Shown here one piece after another: positions 11,600 to 22,279 of a DNA stretch of 64,000 nucleotides. Numbering within the stretch: the first letter of the stretch is position 1; each line of letters starts with the position of its first letter. The DNA is from Xiphydria camelus (lineage: Eukaryota > Arthropoda > Insecta > Hymenoptera > Xiphydriidae). The DNA is taken from positions 28,372,750 to 28,436,749 of the forward strand of contig OY783193.1 of NCBI GenBank assembly GCA_963678675.1, read 5' to 3'. The notes under the pieces are model-generated. The model made no database searches. It was not told where the DNA came from and was given only the letters and a program-made list of their open reading frames with translations. The position numbers and the translations under genes are program-made.

Positions 11600-11852
11600 G
11601 TTAGATGTGAAACATCGAAATTCTTCTTTGTAGAAAGTATGCGATAGGAAGGATGGACCACGCGTCCGTCGAAAGAACACGTGCGCCAGTGCGCATTTGT
11701 ATTTATGACTGTGATACTATTAGACGGTACGAACCGTTGTGTTTAATTCAAAAAGCGCATTTAGTTTACTCTCTCTTAATTCTACCATCGGTCGCTGTTG
11801 CGTCTCGCGATAACCGGAATGCAAAGAAGAATTTCGATGTTTCACATCTAAC
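11600..11852. repeat. Fold-back MITE beginning GTTAGATGTGAAACATCG
   Basis: The left end GTTAGATGTGAAACATCG and right end CGATGTTTCACATCTAAC are perfect inverted repeats, and the similarity continues inward through 'aaattcttctttg'. Other copies are at 46436-46740 (right end lost) and 47504-47825. They share 'gcgccagtgcgcatttgt'. Confidence 0.8.
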
Positions 11853-12224
11853 AGGCGTCCCGTGACGCATTTTGTGTTTTTTGATTACTTCTCCCTATTT
11901 GGAAATATGCTGTTGAAGAATAGTGGAAAACATTCTTGAGAGCTATTACACCAATTGCTTCGACAAGAAGAAGCAGCCAGTTTGATTTCGTGTATTGCGT
12001 GCTTGAAGGATACGGAAGAAGACTAGATTCAGTGCCATGCCTGTTGAGAGGAGGCACTCGAGAGCTAGGCTCACATCTCAGTGTGCTAATAATTATAATT
12101 ATCAATAATCTCGGTCGAGATTATCGAATTAATAAAACTGTCCGACCGTCTGACCGACCCTCCGGCCGAGAGTATCTATACAGGAATTGGAACGCCTTTG
12201 CGTTCAATAGTCAATAGTCAATAC

Positions 12225-12720
12225 GAGATTTCGTGGCATTTCGTCCTTTTGCCACTGGTCTGCTGGCATCGCCACCGTCTGGCCTTCATACTCACGTACA
12301 CTTCCCTTTGTCGCGACGATTCGCGACCAGTCGGTATTTGTATAAAGCCCAGCCGACCAAGCCCAGCCGATGGTAAATTTCAAGGTCCCTGTAACTGTGT
12401 GGTTCTGCTCGGGTCGGGACATCATGTAAGTGTGTACGAAGGCTCGCACACTGGAACGCGCTGTCCGTACAAGACTTTAAAGAACGGTACGTACTGCTTC
12501 GTACACCAATAGATACAGTGAGCGTGTGTAGGCATGTTCGTTTATCTCGGCGTAAAGCGAGCAGCGAGAACCCGTGTATCTTTATGTCTGCCCCCTCCAC
12601 CCCTCAATTTTTACACAGAATATTCTCAATAAATATATGTATGGTTATAACCAAAATTATGCTTAGTTACACCATATAAATTGATTATTCTCTAATGATA
12701 GATTGATAAAAACCAGAATA
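12225..12720. repeat. Two partial repeats: TACAGGATGTCCC MITE half and family L fragment
   Basis: Positions 12340-12425 repeat the right half of the MITE at 11196-11449 ('aatttcaaggtccctg' then 'cgggacatcatgta'). Positions 12565-12720 contain 'cccgtgtatctttatgtctg' and 'ggttataaccaaaattatgc', which belong to the hairpin-started repeat seen complete at 62335-62922. Confidence 0.6.
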
Positions 12721-13238
12721 AATTTTTCATTTATACCGGCAGAGATCGAGTCGGTAGTTACAGTTGGCTTACAGCCCGTAAACACTGTGCAGTTTATTCA
12801 CTGTTTCGATAATTTTAACAAATCGGTGCAAATCGAATGCTATGTTATGAACATAATATCCGGTTTGCACAGATTCGTTAGAATTACTGAAACGGTGAAT
12901 AAACCGCATAGTTTGTTTATTTACGATTTTTATGACTTCTTTCACGAACGAATTGTTCTGGGGAAAATGTAAATATTATCGAAACATTAATTATTATAAA
13001 GTCATTACATGTTGATGATTTTATTTATCATTCATAATTTTTAAATCAGTTATCTAGGCTGAAAACATTTTTACCGGTTTTCCGTTTATCATTGAGTGCG
13101 CTCTAGTTGCGAAATTCGATGTTCAATTGTTTTCAAACTGTTAACACGCGATACGTCGGCTGACAACAATGAATGTGTAGTGACGCGCCACGCCGCTCTT
13201 TTCTCCGCCTTGTCGGAAACTACGCGAAAATGCGATCA
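12721..13238. other. No recognisable gene
   Basis: An 89-codon open frame lies at 12703-12972 but has no family resemblance, and the sequence downstream is plain AT-rich DNA. I see no structure to report. Confidence 0.35.
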
Positions 13239-13239
13239 G

Positions 13240-13395
13240 GGGCCCTTTCTCTAACTCACTTGCAAAGTTGCGTATACGCATCTTAGCCAGTAGACCAATC
13301 AGGATCAAGTATTCCGTTTTGGTGGGGGTCCTGATTGGTCTACTCGCTAAGAAACGTATACGTTTCTCTTGCGAGTGAGTTAGAGAAATGGGCCC
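13240..13395. repeat. MITE with GGGCCC ends
   Basis: It begins GGGCCCTTTCTCTAACTCAC and ends GTGAGTTAGAGAAATGGGCCC. The interior is 'accaatcaggatcaagtatt' with its inverse. It belongs to the same family as the copies inside the nested elements at 33-38 kb. Confidence 0.8.
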
Positions 13396-13437
13396 CAGGG
13401 GTCTCCTTACCTGAGAACCCTGCCTACGTCACAACTA

Positions 13438-13653
13438 AGGGCCTTTGCACACGACGTTTTTTAAACTAGCTGACGACGCGCGTTATACGCGATTAGGACG
13501 CTCAGCAAACGCAAGGCAGTCAGCAAGTTGTGACTTTTACACACGATCCTTGCTAATACAACCTGCTAATACGCACTGATGACGCGCAGCGGACACGCTC
13601 ATCAAAAAGGCGCGTCGTCAGCTAATTTAAAAAACGTCGTGTGCAAAGGCCCT
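13438..13653. repeat. Harbinger-like MITE, ends AGGGCCTTTGCACACGACG
   Basis: The left AGGGCCTTTGCACACGACGT and right ACGTCGTGTGCAAAGGCCCT are a perfect inverted repeat of about 28 bp including the inner TTTTTTAAA. The flanks read TA on both sides within a TAA/TTA context, consistent with PIF/Harbinger-type integration. There is no coding sequence. Confidence 0.75.
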
Positions 13654-13996
13654 TACGGTTGCCAGCTTTATCGCAGCGTTCCGTACCCCGAGGTACATAT
13701 GTCGGTACCTCGTCGAACCTTTGTCTCACGGTGTACGGAATTTCGCCCGAAAGGCAGTCGGTCTTGAGCTTCAGATACGTACACAGTTACGTATTTTTTT
13801 TCTATCCACTAAAGTAAGTAGATAAAAACCATACAATAAATGTATAATATTAATAAGCTTCATATCACGCTTCAGTTCAATACACAACCGAACTCGGCAA
13901 TAATAATAACTGACCACATTCTATCATTGAAAAAAATATTTCATATTTATCTGATAAAAGAGCACGAAAGAAAATTAACGAAAAAAGAAATGAAAT

Positions 13997-14013
13997 CCCC
14001 CCCCCCCCCCCCC
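13997..14013. repeat. Poly-C homopolymer
   Basis: Seventeen consecutive C residues follow AAATGAAATC. The length may be unreliable because of sequencing error in homopolymers. Confidence 0.8.
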
Positions 14014-14466
14014 GTCACTTCAAAACATCGACGATGTATAATAGCACGAATTAATAAAATAGCTCCCTTTCCAAAGTAATCACATGTAACAACTTACGAA
14101 TCACCAAAGATAATGAAAAAATTATGATAAAATTAATGAAATCATTACCGCCAAATTAATGAAAGCAAGTGTATTTTCAAGGTATGTTGCGTTAATGAGA
14201 GAAATAGTACATAATTCCATACAATGGTTAACTGAGGATATATTCTGAGTTTCAGTGGTAATAGATATCATAAATTTTTAATTTGTTCAGTGTTAGTGCA
14301 ATTGTTTTGATGTGTCCGGTACTAGGTGCCAGTTTTTTATATACTGAAGAAAAATTAAGTGTGTGTTTATTGTCGTTTATCAAGACGAAACAAATTTTTA
14401 AATTGATGGAATTCATTAATTTTGTATTTGTACAGTAACAGTCGACCTTCTCTATAGGGGGTGCTC

Positions 14467-14935
14467 ACAAATTTGTCCCATCAAGCTGATTTTTTCAGGG
14501 TCGATATGAAGGCGTGTCTCCCGAGTATCCAACCAAAAAGTCATAGTTCACACCCCTTGTAGGGTGTTGCAATAGAGGTGGTTTCTTTTTTTTTAATTTT
14601 CTTTTTCCAGCTTGTACATAATAATATTCTCTATAACTTTGCCTAATAAAATTTTTTGGTAACTTTGATTTTTGACAGCGCCCATTATATGGGAAATCAT
14701 TCACCCTATAATGGGCGCTGGACCGTCAAAAATCAGTTACCAAACAATTTTATTAGGCAAAGTTGTAGAGAATATAATTATGTACAAGCTGGAAAAAGAA
14801 AATTACAAAAAAAAAATAAAAAACCACCCCTATTGCAACACCCTACAGGGGTGTGGACTTTGACTTTTTGGTTGGATACTCGGGAGATACTCCTCCATAT
14901 CAACCCTGAAAAAATCAGCTTGGCGGGACAAATTT
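14467..14935. repeat. Fold-back element with arms about 230 bp
   Basis: The left arm starts ACAAATTTGTCCCATCAAGC and the right arm ends with its inverse at 14935. The arms meet at an inner palindrome AGCGCCCATTATA / TATAATGGGCGCT around 14,700. The open frames that appear on both strands here are symmetric shadows of the inverted repeat. Confidence 0.8.
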
Positions 14936-15934
14936 ATTTGAAAAATGATATCTTTACTGCACTACATGTAGTAAATAGTATACTTCTACGTAGAAAATAA
15001 TAACCATTGAAAAATCAATTATTCCATTATTTATCGAATAACCGTAAGTGTCTGTTACTAGGGGAACTCCCTCTATCCATACTGTTACAAACAGCAAATA
15101 GAAATTTGTTTTTTGTACAAATGCTGGAAAATAAGCTCGAGTCTCAGTGCTACTTAATAAAACAGTAAAAATTGCTGGTTTCCGTGCACGAATCGCGCGA
15201 CGCTTTTTTTCACCGATTTGACCATCCCCCTCTTCTTCAACGACAATTTACAACGCTCAAATTAACTCTCTCTCCCTTCCATTCCTTCTCTTCCCGTTCA
15301 CACACGATAATTTTTGAGCCCATCTGACAGTCTGTAATCGCTGAAAATGTAGCAAAAAAGTCATCCATACAGGGTAGACTCTGTGGGGATCGCTTAGGGA
15401 TCCCACACGCTGGAGAAAGGTGGAGAGAAGAAACACGCGGTTCGAAGAAAGACTCGTTCTTTATTCGACTCCTCTACAACTCTTTAATGACTAATGCGAA
15501 CTAGGGGCGTTCTGTCGGCGGTCTCTGCCCTAGTCGACTCGGCGTCACTAGGCAGGCGATGCGAAGGCGTCGCACAATCGATGGTCGCTGAAGACTCGCT
15601 GATGACTGAACGAGAACTGGCTGACGAGCTCGCCGGGGTGCCTTCTTAAACGATGCTCGTTCCCCTACGCCGAACCAATCGGAGCACTCCTCGTGTGCTG
15701 CAAGTGAGCATCGTTAGTCGGCACGGTCGTCTGTGCGTCATCGATGCGTCATCGGGTCTAACGTTCCGGCTAATTCCTGTCTGGCCGTTATTCCTGACGC
15801 GCTGGTCAGTTCGCCGGAATCGTTGCGTCGTCGAGGATTAACGTCCCAGTTAATCCCTGTCCGGCCGTTATTCCTGATGCGCTGATCAGGTAGCCGGAAT
15901 CGGTGCGTCTTCGAGGATTAACGTCCCGGTTAAT

Positions 15935-16683
15935 TGGTCCAGTAAACGAAGGTCTGAAATACGATTTTTTAGCAGCCAGGCTGCGTTTTTGTTTAAACGT
16001 TGTATTTGACCCCCAAAAAGCTCTGGGTGAAGTATCGCGGTTTTTCTTCCAGGGGGATGGGTCGAAAAACAATAACAAATACCGCAAAAATAGGTATTTT
16101 GAAAATAACTCGAAAACTAAGCGAGATATCGAAAAAAGTGTAGAGTCTAAAATTGTAGAGCTTAAAATTCTCTATAAAAAATATTGTACGCAATTTACCC
16201 CCACTCCAACGGTTTATTCTCTAGAGCCGCGCAAACATTACGGATAAAAAAAATCGTAAAACATTGAAAATTTAACATTTTTGAATGATTTTTATCTTAA
16301 ATTGCTTAAGAAAGTCTCTACTTTTAAAATAAAATTATATATTTTTTTTCACTCAATTGTTTAAAAAATGCCAAGTAAAATAAACGATATCTTTCGATAT
16401 TATGATTAATTTTTTCTTCTGTGTGTTCCATAATTTTGTTAGTTAAATTCCCTACGCATTACACTCGGGTCATTTTTCTGTAATTGTCGTAATTGTCGTA
16501 AAATATCTCGGTCTTTAAAAATTACTTTGACAACTTTGGTGCGTTCGGAGAACCCCTGGTGCCGCTCGCACACCGTTACGCGCAGAGGCACCCCCTCCCA
16601 GACCGGGAGCCCGTCCCTATTCGTAGGTACCTACATTTTACGAACAGAACCTCACGGCTAACTGACCGGACTTTTCCTCCGCT
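15935..16683 (+). repeat. Left long TIR of the FEN/XPG element
   Basis: It is the inverse of 20400-21148. Apparent open frames within it occur in both arms on opposite strands, as expected of an inverted repeat, and are not taken as genes. Its inner limit is 'ccggacttttcctccgc', matched by 'gcggaggaaaagtccgg' at about 20400. Confidence 0.85.
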
Positions 16684-16800
16684 AAACCAGGAGCTGAGAG
16701 ACATCAAGAGACACGGTAGTGTCTCGCGGCATGTTCATTCACGCCAGAGCGCTGTCGCCGCGAGCACCCGTTTGAGTATACAAAAACCGCTCACCACATT
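16684..16800 (+). repeat. Fragment of family L (hairpin-started repeat)
   Basis: The block 'aagagacacggtagtgtctc' at 16704 and the following 'catgttcattca' match the left end of the element at 62335. The fragment stops after 'gcgagcacccgt'. It shows that family L also inserted inside the FEN/XPG element. Confidence 0.6.
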
Positions 16801-17049
16801 CTGATTGATGATTTAAGCTCAGAAAGGCTTAATAAATGATATCGTCTAGGTTGCCGGCCGGAATTAGCGGTCAATTTTGTTTAGGCAATATAATAGGAGT
16901 TTTCGATTCCGTCGCTGTAGCTGTGAGAAAAACGTTGTTCTTATCTATTAAAAGGTTATTTGGGTAAGGTATGAAATAAAAAAACGGCATCATCATAATG
17001 CAATACAAATCTAATTATTAATGGGAAAAGAAATAAGTGGTTTACATAA

Positions 17050-17600
17050 TTAATCAGTATTGAAAAATAACAAAATTGAACACTTGCGCAGATAAGTTTT
17101 TACAATGGTTGTGGATGCATTTGCAAAGAGAGATACAATTAATCTTGTTTTTTTGAAACTACAGGACATTGTTCTGCAATCAGCATTACATTTGCAAGGC
17201 CTGATTAAAGAATTTGGCAAAGGCGGTTTTGTCATTTGCACAGGATGGAGCTGTCCATTTCGTCTTTTGTAGCCGAATTGGAGAAAGTTCAGAGGCTCAC
17301 ATATTGGTTGTGAGGAATTTCTCCACAAATATGTTTGGGCTGCTGGTCTTAAGCAATGTAAATACAAAGCATCAGAAGTGCAAATAACTTTGGATACATT
17401 GAAATTGAAACCGATATTACGGGTAATTAACTTGTGACGCAGTTCATCTGCTGTGGATTTTTCTTTGGCAAATTAATAACTGCAAACTTCAATGTTCTTT
17501 AAATGCATCGGAGTTTTGGAGTTATTTGCAAAAGTCGAGAGAGCATCCTGAACGATACTTCAGATGCAGCATTTATACATTGCTTCTTTAGTTATAGCTG
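17050..17600 (-). pseudogene. C-terminal half of a related FEN/XPG-CXC family protein, decayed
   Basis: Read on the minus strand, the segment gives KEKSTADELRHKLI, then TSDALYLHCLRPAAQTYLW, then PPLPNSLIRPCKCNADC, and then CSFKKTRLIVSLFANAS. This order (LPPT-A-x-H-x-x-R, aromatic Q-x-x-W, P-x-x-LL, then a CxCxxxC cluster) matches the C-terminal half of the plus-strand protein at 18.7-19.7 kb but is clearly diverged. Stops and a frame change occur near 17370-17470. Several cysteines of the cluster are lost. It lies head to head with the plus-strand gene. Confidence 0.6.
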
Positions 17601-17697
17601 AACGTTATTCCCATACGCATCGATGTAATATATATTAAAAGTACATTTTTTTCAATTTGTATAATAGCAGTGTTCCGTCTACGTTACAATATTTCAG

Positions 17698-19843
17698 TCA
17701 TATAAAGTGAAGACTTTAGCATCTGCTATGGATGGAGCTCATCTGAAGAATGAAGAATCATCTATCAAGATCGACAGTTATTTGCTGTTTCAAAAGATCT
17801 CTGTACTTTTCAGTGGTAATGAAGAACTGACTCAAAGAGCTCTCAACTATGAACTTTCACCATTTCCCTTAAGCCTTTTTGATGAAAAAGGATGGATGAG
17901 ACGAAGCAAAAAATCAGAACTCTACACGATATTTACAACAGGAATCCAGTCGCAAACATTGACTGATTGTCAATTTGTACTTGACGGAGGTTGGTTATTA
18001 AGACAAGTTGTCTGGCCTCACGGGAAAACATGGGGAAATCTTTCAACTCTACCTGTCCTACATTGTCAAATATTTTGGAGCTGCTGCAACAGTAATATTC
18101 GATGGCTATAAAAGTGATGTGATTGGAGTCAAGTCCTACGAAAGATTACGTCGAAAAGAAAAATCCATGGCAGCTGACGTTGATATAGGAGAAGACAAAA
18201 TGGTGATTGTAACCCAAGCCAAGTTCCTGTCGAACATTGCGAATAAATTTAAATTTGTTAAATTGCTATCGGATTATTTGAAGAATAAGCACATTCAAAC
18301 AAACATTGCTGACGAAGATACTGATGGATTGATAGTCCGTACCGCTATTGAAATGCAAAGCCAAAGAAGAGTCGATGAACAACCAATTGTAGTTGTTGGC
18401 AATGATGTCGATCTTTTGGTTTTACTTCTAGGTCTTTCTCCTGAAGAACAGAATATGGATTTTTATAAAATTATCTCTACTGGGAAAAAGGGGAGAGTTC
18501 TGTATTCGACACGGAACCATAGGAATTTGAAATCGTTCATCCTATTCGCTCACGCTTTCGTTGGCTGTGATTCTACAAGTGCTATCTACAAAAAAGGGAA
18601 AAAATCCATCGTCTCGTTATTACAAAAGAATCGAGCTCTTCAAGAATCAGTATCTGTATTTCATCGCCCCAATATGACTATTGATGATCTTTACCCTGTG
18701 TCTGAGAACGTTATGAAACATCTGTATGTCACAGATGAGCGAACAAAACTGCCAATCAATGAACTCAGATACAAAATGTTTATCACGTCAGTAGCAGGTT
18801 CGAAAAAAGACATCCTTCCTTCCTTACCACCCACGAAAGCAGCACTTGAGAAGCATACGAAAAGAGTATACTTCCAAATTCAGCAATGGCTGGGGAATGT
18901 TTTAGACCCCCAAGAGTGGGGATGGGAACGGGCTGGAGGAGAGCACATCATTTTGATCCCTGAAAAATCAGAACTAAAACCTGCTCCAGACGACTTGTTA
19001 GCCACGGTAAATCACCTTTTTATGAATACTTTTACCTCAATCACATATTTATATTTTTTCTTGTGTTGTTTCAAAATCTTATTATAATGATAACAATGAT
19101 TTAATTGAAAATCGGCATTATTTTAATAAGAGAAAAGTTAGCGATAAAATAAAAATTCCCTAGTAAAGAAATAAACCCATATAATGCATTTTGGAGATCG
19201 AGTCTGTTGATGTATAATATCTTCAAGTCTAAGCAAGATGGAAGAAACTGTTATAACCATTGTTTTAACTCTAGTGTACATGATAACTTTTTGAAAGATA
19301 GCCTTGAAAAATAGATATATGAAGGAAAATTTATAACGACCTATTTGTTATTTTAAATAAAAATAGAAAAAAAGTTACTACAAGAATTTTGTTATCTTGC
19401 TTGGATTTCAAAACGTTTAGCGAAAGAAGTGACGAGTATTTACGCGCTTATTAGGAACAATAATTATAAAAGTCATCATAATAATAATTTCATATAGTAA
19501 CAACCACATAATTTCCTATACAAATAATTTTCAGATCTCCTGCGGATGTGCAAAGACAAAATGTACTACAGCTGTGTGCATATGCAAAAGAGGTGGTCTT
19601 TATTGCACTCCAATTTGCAAATACTGTAAAGATGAGGAGAGTTGCTTGAATAAACCAGTCGGAGTAACAAACGAAATGTCAGAAGAGACCGAACAAGACG
19701 TGACATCCAGCTCTCAGTTGGATATTTCAGATTCTGAGGTTGAAAGCGATGAAGACATTCTGGAAGTCAGAGAGAGACTTTATGAATTTTGCTTAGAAAG
19801 CGAGGAAGAAGAGGAAACGGAAGTGGATTTTAATTATTATTGA
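17698..19843 (+). pseudogene. FEN/XPG-like (PIN-fold) nuclease with CXC cysteine tail, one frameshift
   Basis: Exon A starts after an acceptor (atatttcag) at 17697 and gives NYELSPFPLSLF and VLDGGWLLRQVVW. The frame shifts near 18029-18034 in a GGGG run. It continues with VIFDGYKSD (about 18100), ADEDTDGLIV, VVVGNDVDLLVLL and FAHAFVGCDSTSA. The spaced acidic residues (LDGG, FDG, DED, NDVD, GCD) follow the order of metal-binding residues in FEN1/XPG nucleases. A donor at 19007 (ACG|GTAAAT) and an acceptor ending 19534 join in frame to exon B (19535-19843), with CGCAKTKCTTAVCICKRGG and more cysteines, then an acidic tail. The residues suggest structure-specific DNA cleavage. Direct evidence of transposase function is lacking. 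Confidence 0.7.
19007..19534 (+). other. Intron between nuclease exon and CXC exon
   Basis: The donor GTAAAT and acceptor TTTTCAG fit eukaryotic consensus. Removal keeps phase 0 and joins DDLLAT to ISCGCAKTKC, matching the family pattern where the cysteine cluster directly follows the P-x-x-LL segment. The 528-bp interior is AT-rich with no coding signal. Confidence 0.7.
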
Positions 19844-20399
19844 TCGACAGAGAGGTTCAATTTATGATGTACAGTGGATCTTAACATTTTAAACCTCTAC
19901 CGTTTGCGCGGCTCTAGAGAGTAAACCGTGGGAGTAAATTAGTGTTTACAACCCTTTTTATAGAGAATTTTCAGCTCTCCAATTTCGGACTCCATACTTT
20001 TTTTCTCGATATCTGGCTTAATTTTCGAGTTATTATCAAAAAATGCATTTTTGAGGTAGTTCATATTTTTTTCAACTCTTCTCGAAGACAATAGAAATAC
20101 TGTAGGACTTAATAACTACCCCGAAAAACACGGCGTGATTTTTGACGTGGTGAAATCACCATCCAGAATTTTCAAACTAAAGAAAACTGCAAACTAGAAC
20201 GACAGTTGTGGAATAGGCTTACTGGGGAAACCACAATAAAAAAACGCGCTGTTTACTCTACCTCATGGTGGTGTGGAAACGAGTACAACTGATTATGAAA
20301 ACATAATGAATTAGTAATTAGCAAAGTTGAGAGTGAAAAGGGTGCGTGAATGCAATTTTAAGAAAAGCGCTCTAGTTTACTTAAGCGTACCTACAGCCC

Positions 20400-21148
20400 G
20401 CGGAGGAAAAGTCCGGTCAGTTAGCCGTGAGGGTCTGTTCGTAAAATGTAGGTACCTATGAATAGGGACGGGCTCCCGGTCTGGGAGGGGGTGCCTCTGC
20501 GCGTAACGGTGTGCGAGCGGCACGAGGGGTTCTCCGAACGCACCAAAGTTGTCAAAGTAATTTTTAAAGACCGAGATATTTTACGACAATTACGACAATT
20601 ACAGAAAAATGACCCGAGTGTAATGCGTAGGGAATTTAACTAACAAAATTATGGAACACACAGAAGAAAAAATTAATCATAATATCGAAAGATATCGATT
20701 ATTTTACTTGGCATTTTTTAAACAATTGAGTGAAAAAAAATATATAATTTTATTTTAAAAGTAGAGACTTTCTTAAGCAATTTAAGACAAAAATCATTCA
20801 AAAATGTTAAATTTTCAATGTTTTACGATTTTTTTTTATCCGTAATGTTTGCGCGGCTCTAGAGAATAAACCGTTGGAGTGGGGGTAAATTGCGTACAAT
20901 ATTTTTTATAGAGAATTTTAAGCTCTACAATTTTAGACTCTACACTTTTTTCGATATCTCGCTTAGTTTTCGAGTTATTTTCAAAATACCTATTTTTGCG
21001 GTATTTGTTATTGTTTTTCGACCCATCCCCCTTGAAGAAAAACCGCGATACTTCACCCAGAGCTTTTTGGGGGTCAAATACAACGTTTAAACAAAAACGC
21101 AGCCTGGCTGCTAAAAAATCGTATTTCAGACCTTCGTTTACTGGACTA
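20400..21148 (-). repeat. Right long TIR of the FEN/XPG element
   Basis: It is the inverted copy of 15935-16683 with high identity, ending CCTTCGTTTACTGGACTA. A third copy of this arm, more diverged, is at 43642-44337. Confidence 0.85.
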
Positions 21149-21294
21149 AATCCCTGTCCGGCCGTTCCCCCTGACGCGCTAGTCAGATAGCCGGAATCGG
21201 TGCGGATGCGCGTGACTCAGCCGCCACAACTCTTTGAAGTTGCCTGTTCTACATAAAATATTATGTTATAATATTTTCGTAAATAAGAAATATT

Positions 21295-22279
21295 AGGGTA
21301 AACCGGGGAAATATGCCGCGCTGAGTAATACACTGCGGTTCGATAGTTTCTTTCAAAGCCAACAGTTGGTATCAATGGTCCTATTAACATGTTAGTGTGA
21401 GACAGTAACCACGCGTGAATTATTTACAAATCAAGTTTATTAGTTTTTTTTTAGTGAATAACGTCAGTGTAAGGGTAAATACCGTTTAAAAATTTTCTTA
21501 TGTTAAGTTACTCTATAGTGGTGAAGGAAGTTTCAAGTAGATTTGATCAATTTTAATAGGAGTAGGTATGCCAAGATATGATTCATAATCTTACTTTTTG
21601 TAGCGGAATACTCAGTTATACGTATCTTAAAGAAGTGTTTCGATTTTTATTTTGATAAGGTTTATTGTGGGGTAATATGCGTTATAATTTTTGACTGCGA
21701 CAATTACCTACCCCAAGCAGCGGTGTATTACCCATTTTTGCGTTTGTTTCAGATGCCTCGAACTTAATAAATACTACATCTTGTTTTTAATCTCATAAAA
21801 TAATTTAATTTTTACGGAAATAACATGTTGCCATATTACCCATGGGTACGGGTAATATGGCCATGGCATATCATTCGACATTTCTACTTGTAACATCTTT
21901 GTCAATGAATATGGTAACGAGCATTTAACATGAAATACCCATATATACAGGGTGTCCCAGAAAATACACGCCAAACGATTATCAAACTATACGGAGCGTC
22001 TGTCACATTCACCACTATTGAGATGACCGATATCTTTCGGACTGGAATGTCTATTCGGTTCGTGTCTGGGCTGTCGGTATTACCACCGAATTTTAGAGAA
22101 CCATCTGGGATCAGGTGCGTCTACCGATATGCAATCCGCTACACTGGCGTGTATTTTCTGGGACACCTTGTATGTACGCTCTAAGATGCCATCTTCATAT
22201 TGCGGCCGGAACGGTTGCTTGTTAGAATGTGAGCCTTTCAAATTTATATATATGTTGCCATTTTCCCCCGGTTTACTCT
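21295..22279. mobile_element. Non-autonomous element with GGGTAAACCGGGG ends
   Basis: The left end is AGGGTAAACCGGGGAAATATG and the right end, read inversely, is GAGTAAACCGGGGGAAAATGG. Further inward are several 'tattaccc' or 'gggtaatatg' motifs. No protein is encoded. A CAGGGTGTCCC MITE is nested at 21948-22170. The target duplication is unclear. Confidence 0.6.
21948..22170. repeat. MITE with CAGGGTGTCCCAGAAAATAC ends, TSD TA
   Basis: The ends are CAGGGTGTCCCAGAAAATAC and GTATTTTCTGGGACACCTTG, flanked by TA (21946-21947, 22171-22172). Its interior ('ggagcgtctgtcacattcac') is shared with the repeat complex at 27.7-30.5 kb and 62.9 kb. Confidence 0.75.

Larger units (their letters stand above)
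9960..15215. mobile_element. Possible 5.2-kb element defined by long diverged inverted arms
   Basis: About 275 bp at 9960-10235 matches, in inverse orientation and with gaps, the segment 15055-15215. Landmarks are TCAGCGCTAC (as its complement) against TCAGTGCTAC, 'gcagtaaaaattgct' against 'acagtaaaaattgct', and AGGGGGAGTTCTCCTAG against its inverse near 15,060. Both arms end outward in a CG-rich CGCGCG run. The interior contains several younger MITEs and no gene that I recognise. The arms could instead be two independent copies that happen to face each other. No TSD was identified. Confidence 0.4.
15935..21148 (+). mobile_element. 5.2-kb DNA element with 750-bp TIRs encoding a FEN/XPG-like protein
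   Basis: The left terminus TGGTCCAGTAAACGAAGG and right terminus CCTTCGTTTACTGGACTA begin inverted repeats of about 750 bp (15935-16683 and 20400-21148). The element lies inside the solo LTR, whose uninterrupted sequence can be inferred, so the borders are secure. AAT is duplicated at 15932-15934 and 21149-21151. The interior holds a FEN/XPG-CXC gene on the plus strand and a decayed C-terminal relative on the minus strand, head to head. No DDE-type transposase was recognised. A lone terminus is at 43642-44337. The superfamily is unknown to me. Confidence 0.8.
15382..21228. repeat. Solo LTR (about 630 bp), split by a later insertion
   Basis: The ends are TGTGGGGATC at 15382 and GCCGCCACA ending at 21228, an LTR-type TG...CA pair with TGTGG/CCACA inverted tips. 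ACTC flanks both ends (15378-15381, 21229-21232), a 4-bp duplication as left by many LTR retrotransposons. The LTR sequence is 15382-15934 plus 21149-21228. The insertion at 15935-21148 separates them. The segment 15760-15934 has a repeated block of about 85 bp ('taatccctgtccggccgtta'). No internal retrotransposon region is present. Confidence 0.8.

Noticed and set aside
12703..12972. 89-codon open frame
   Set aside because: No family motif, no codon bias different from the AT-rich surroundings, no splice context.
14495..15000. Symmetric frames around 14.5-15.0 kb
   Set aside because: They arise from the two arms of one fold-back repeat.
15903..16247. Frames in the long TIRs of the FEN/XPG element (also 20890-21190)
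   Set aside because: They mirror each other on opposite strands as expected of inverted repeats and have low-complexity composition.
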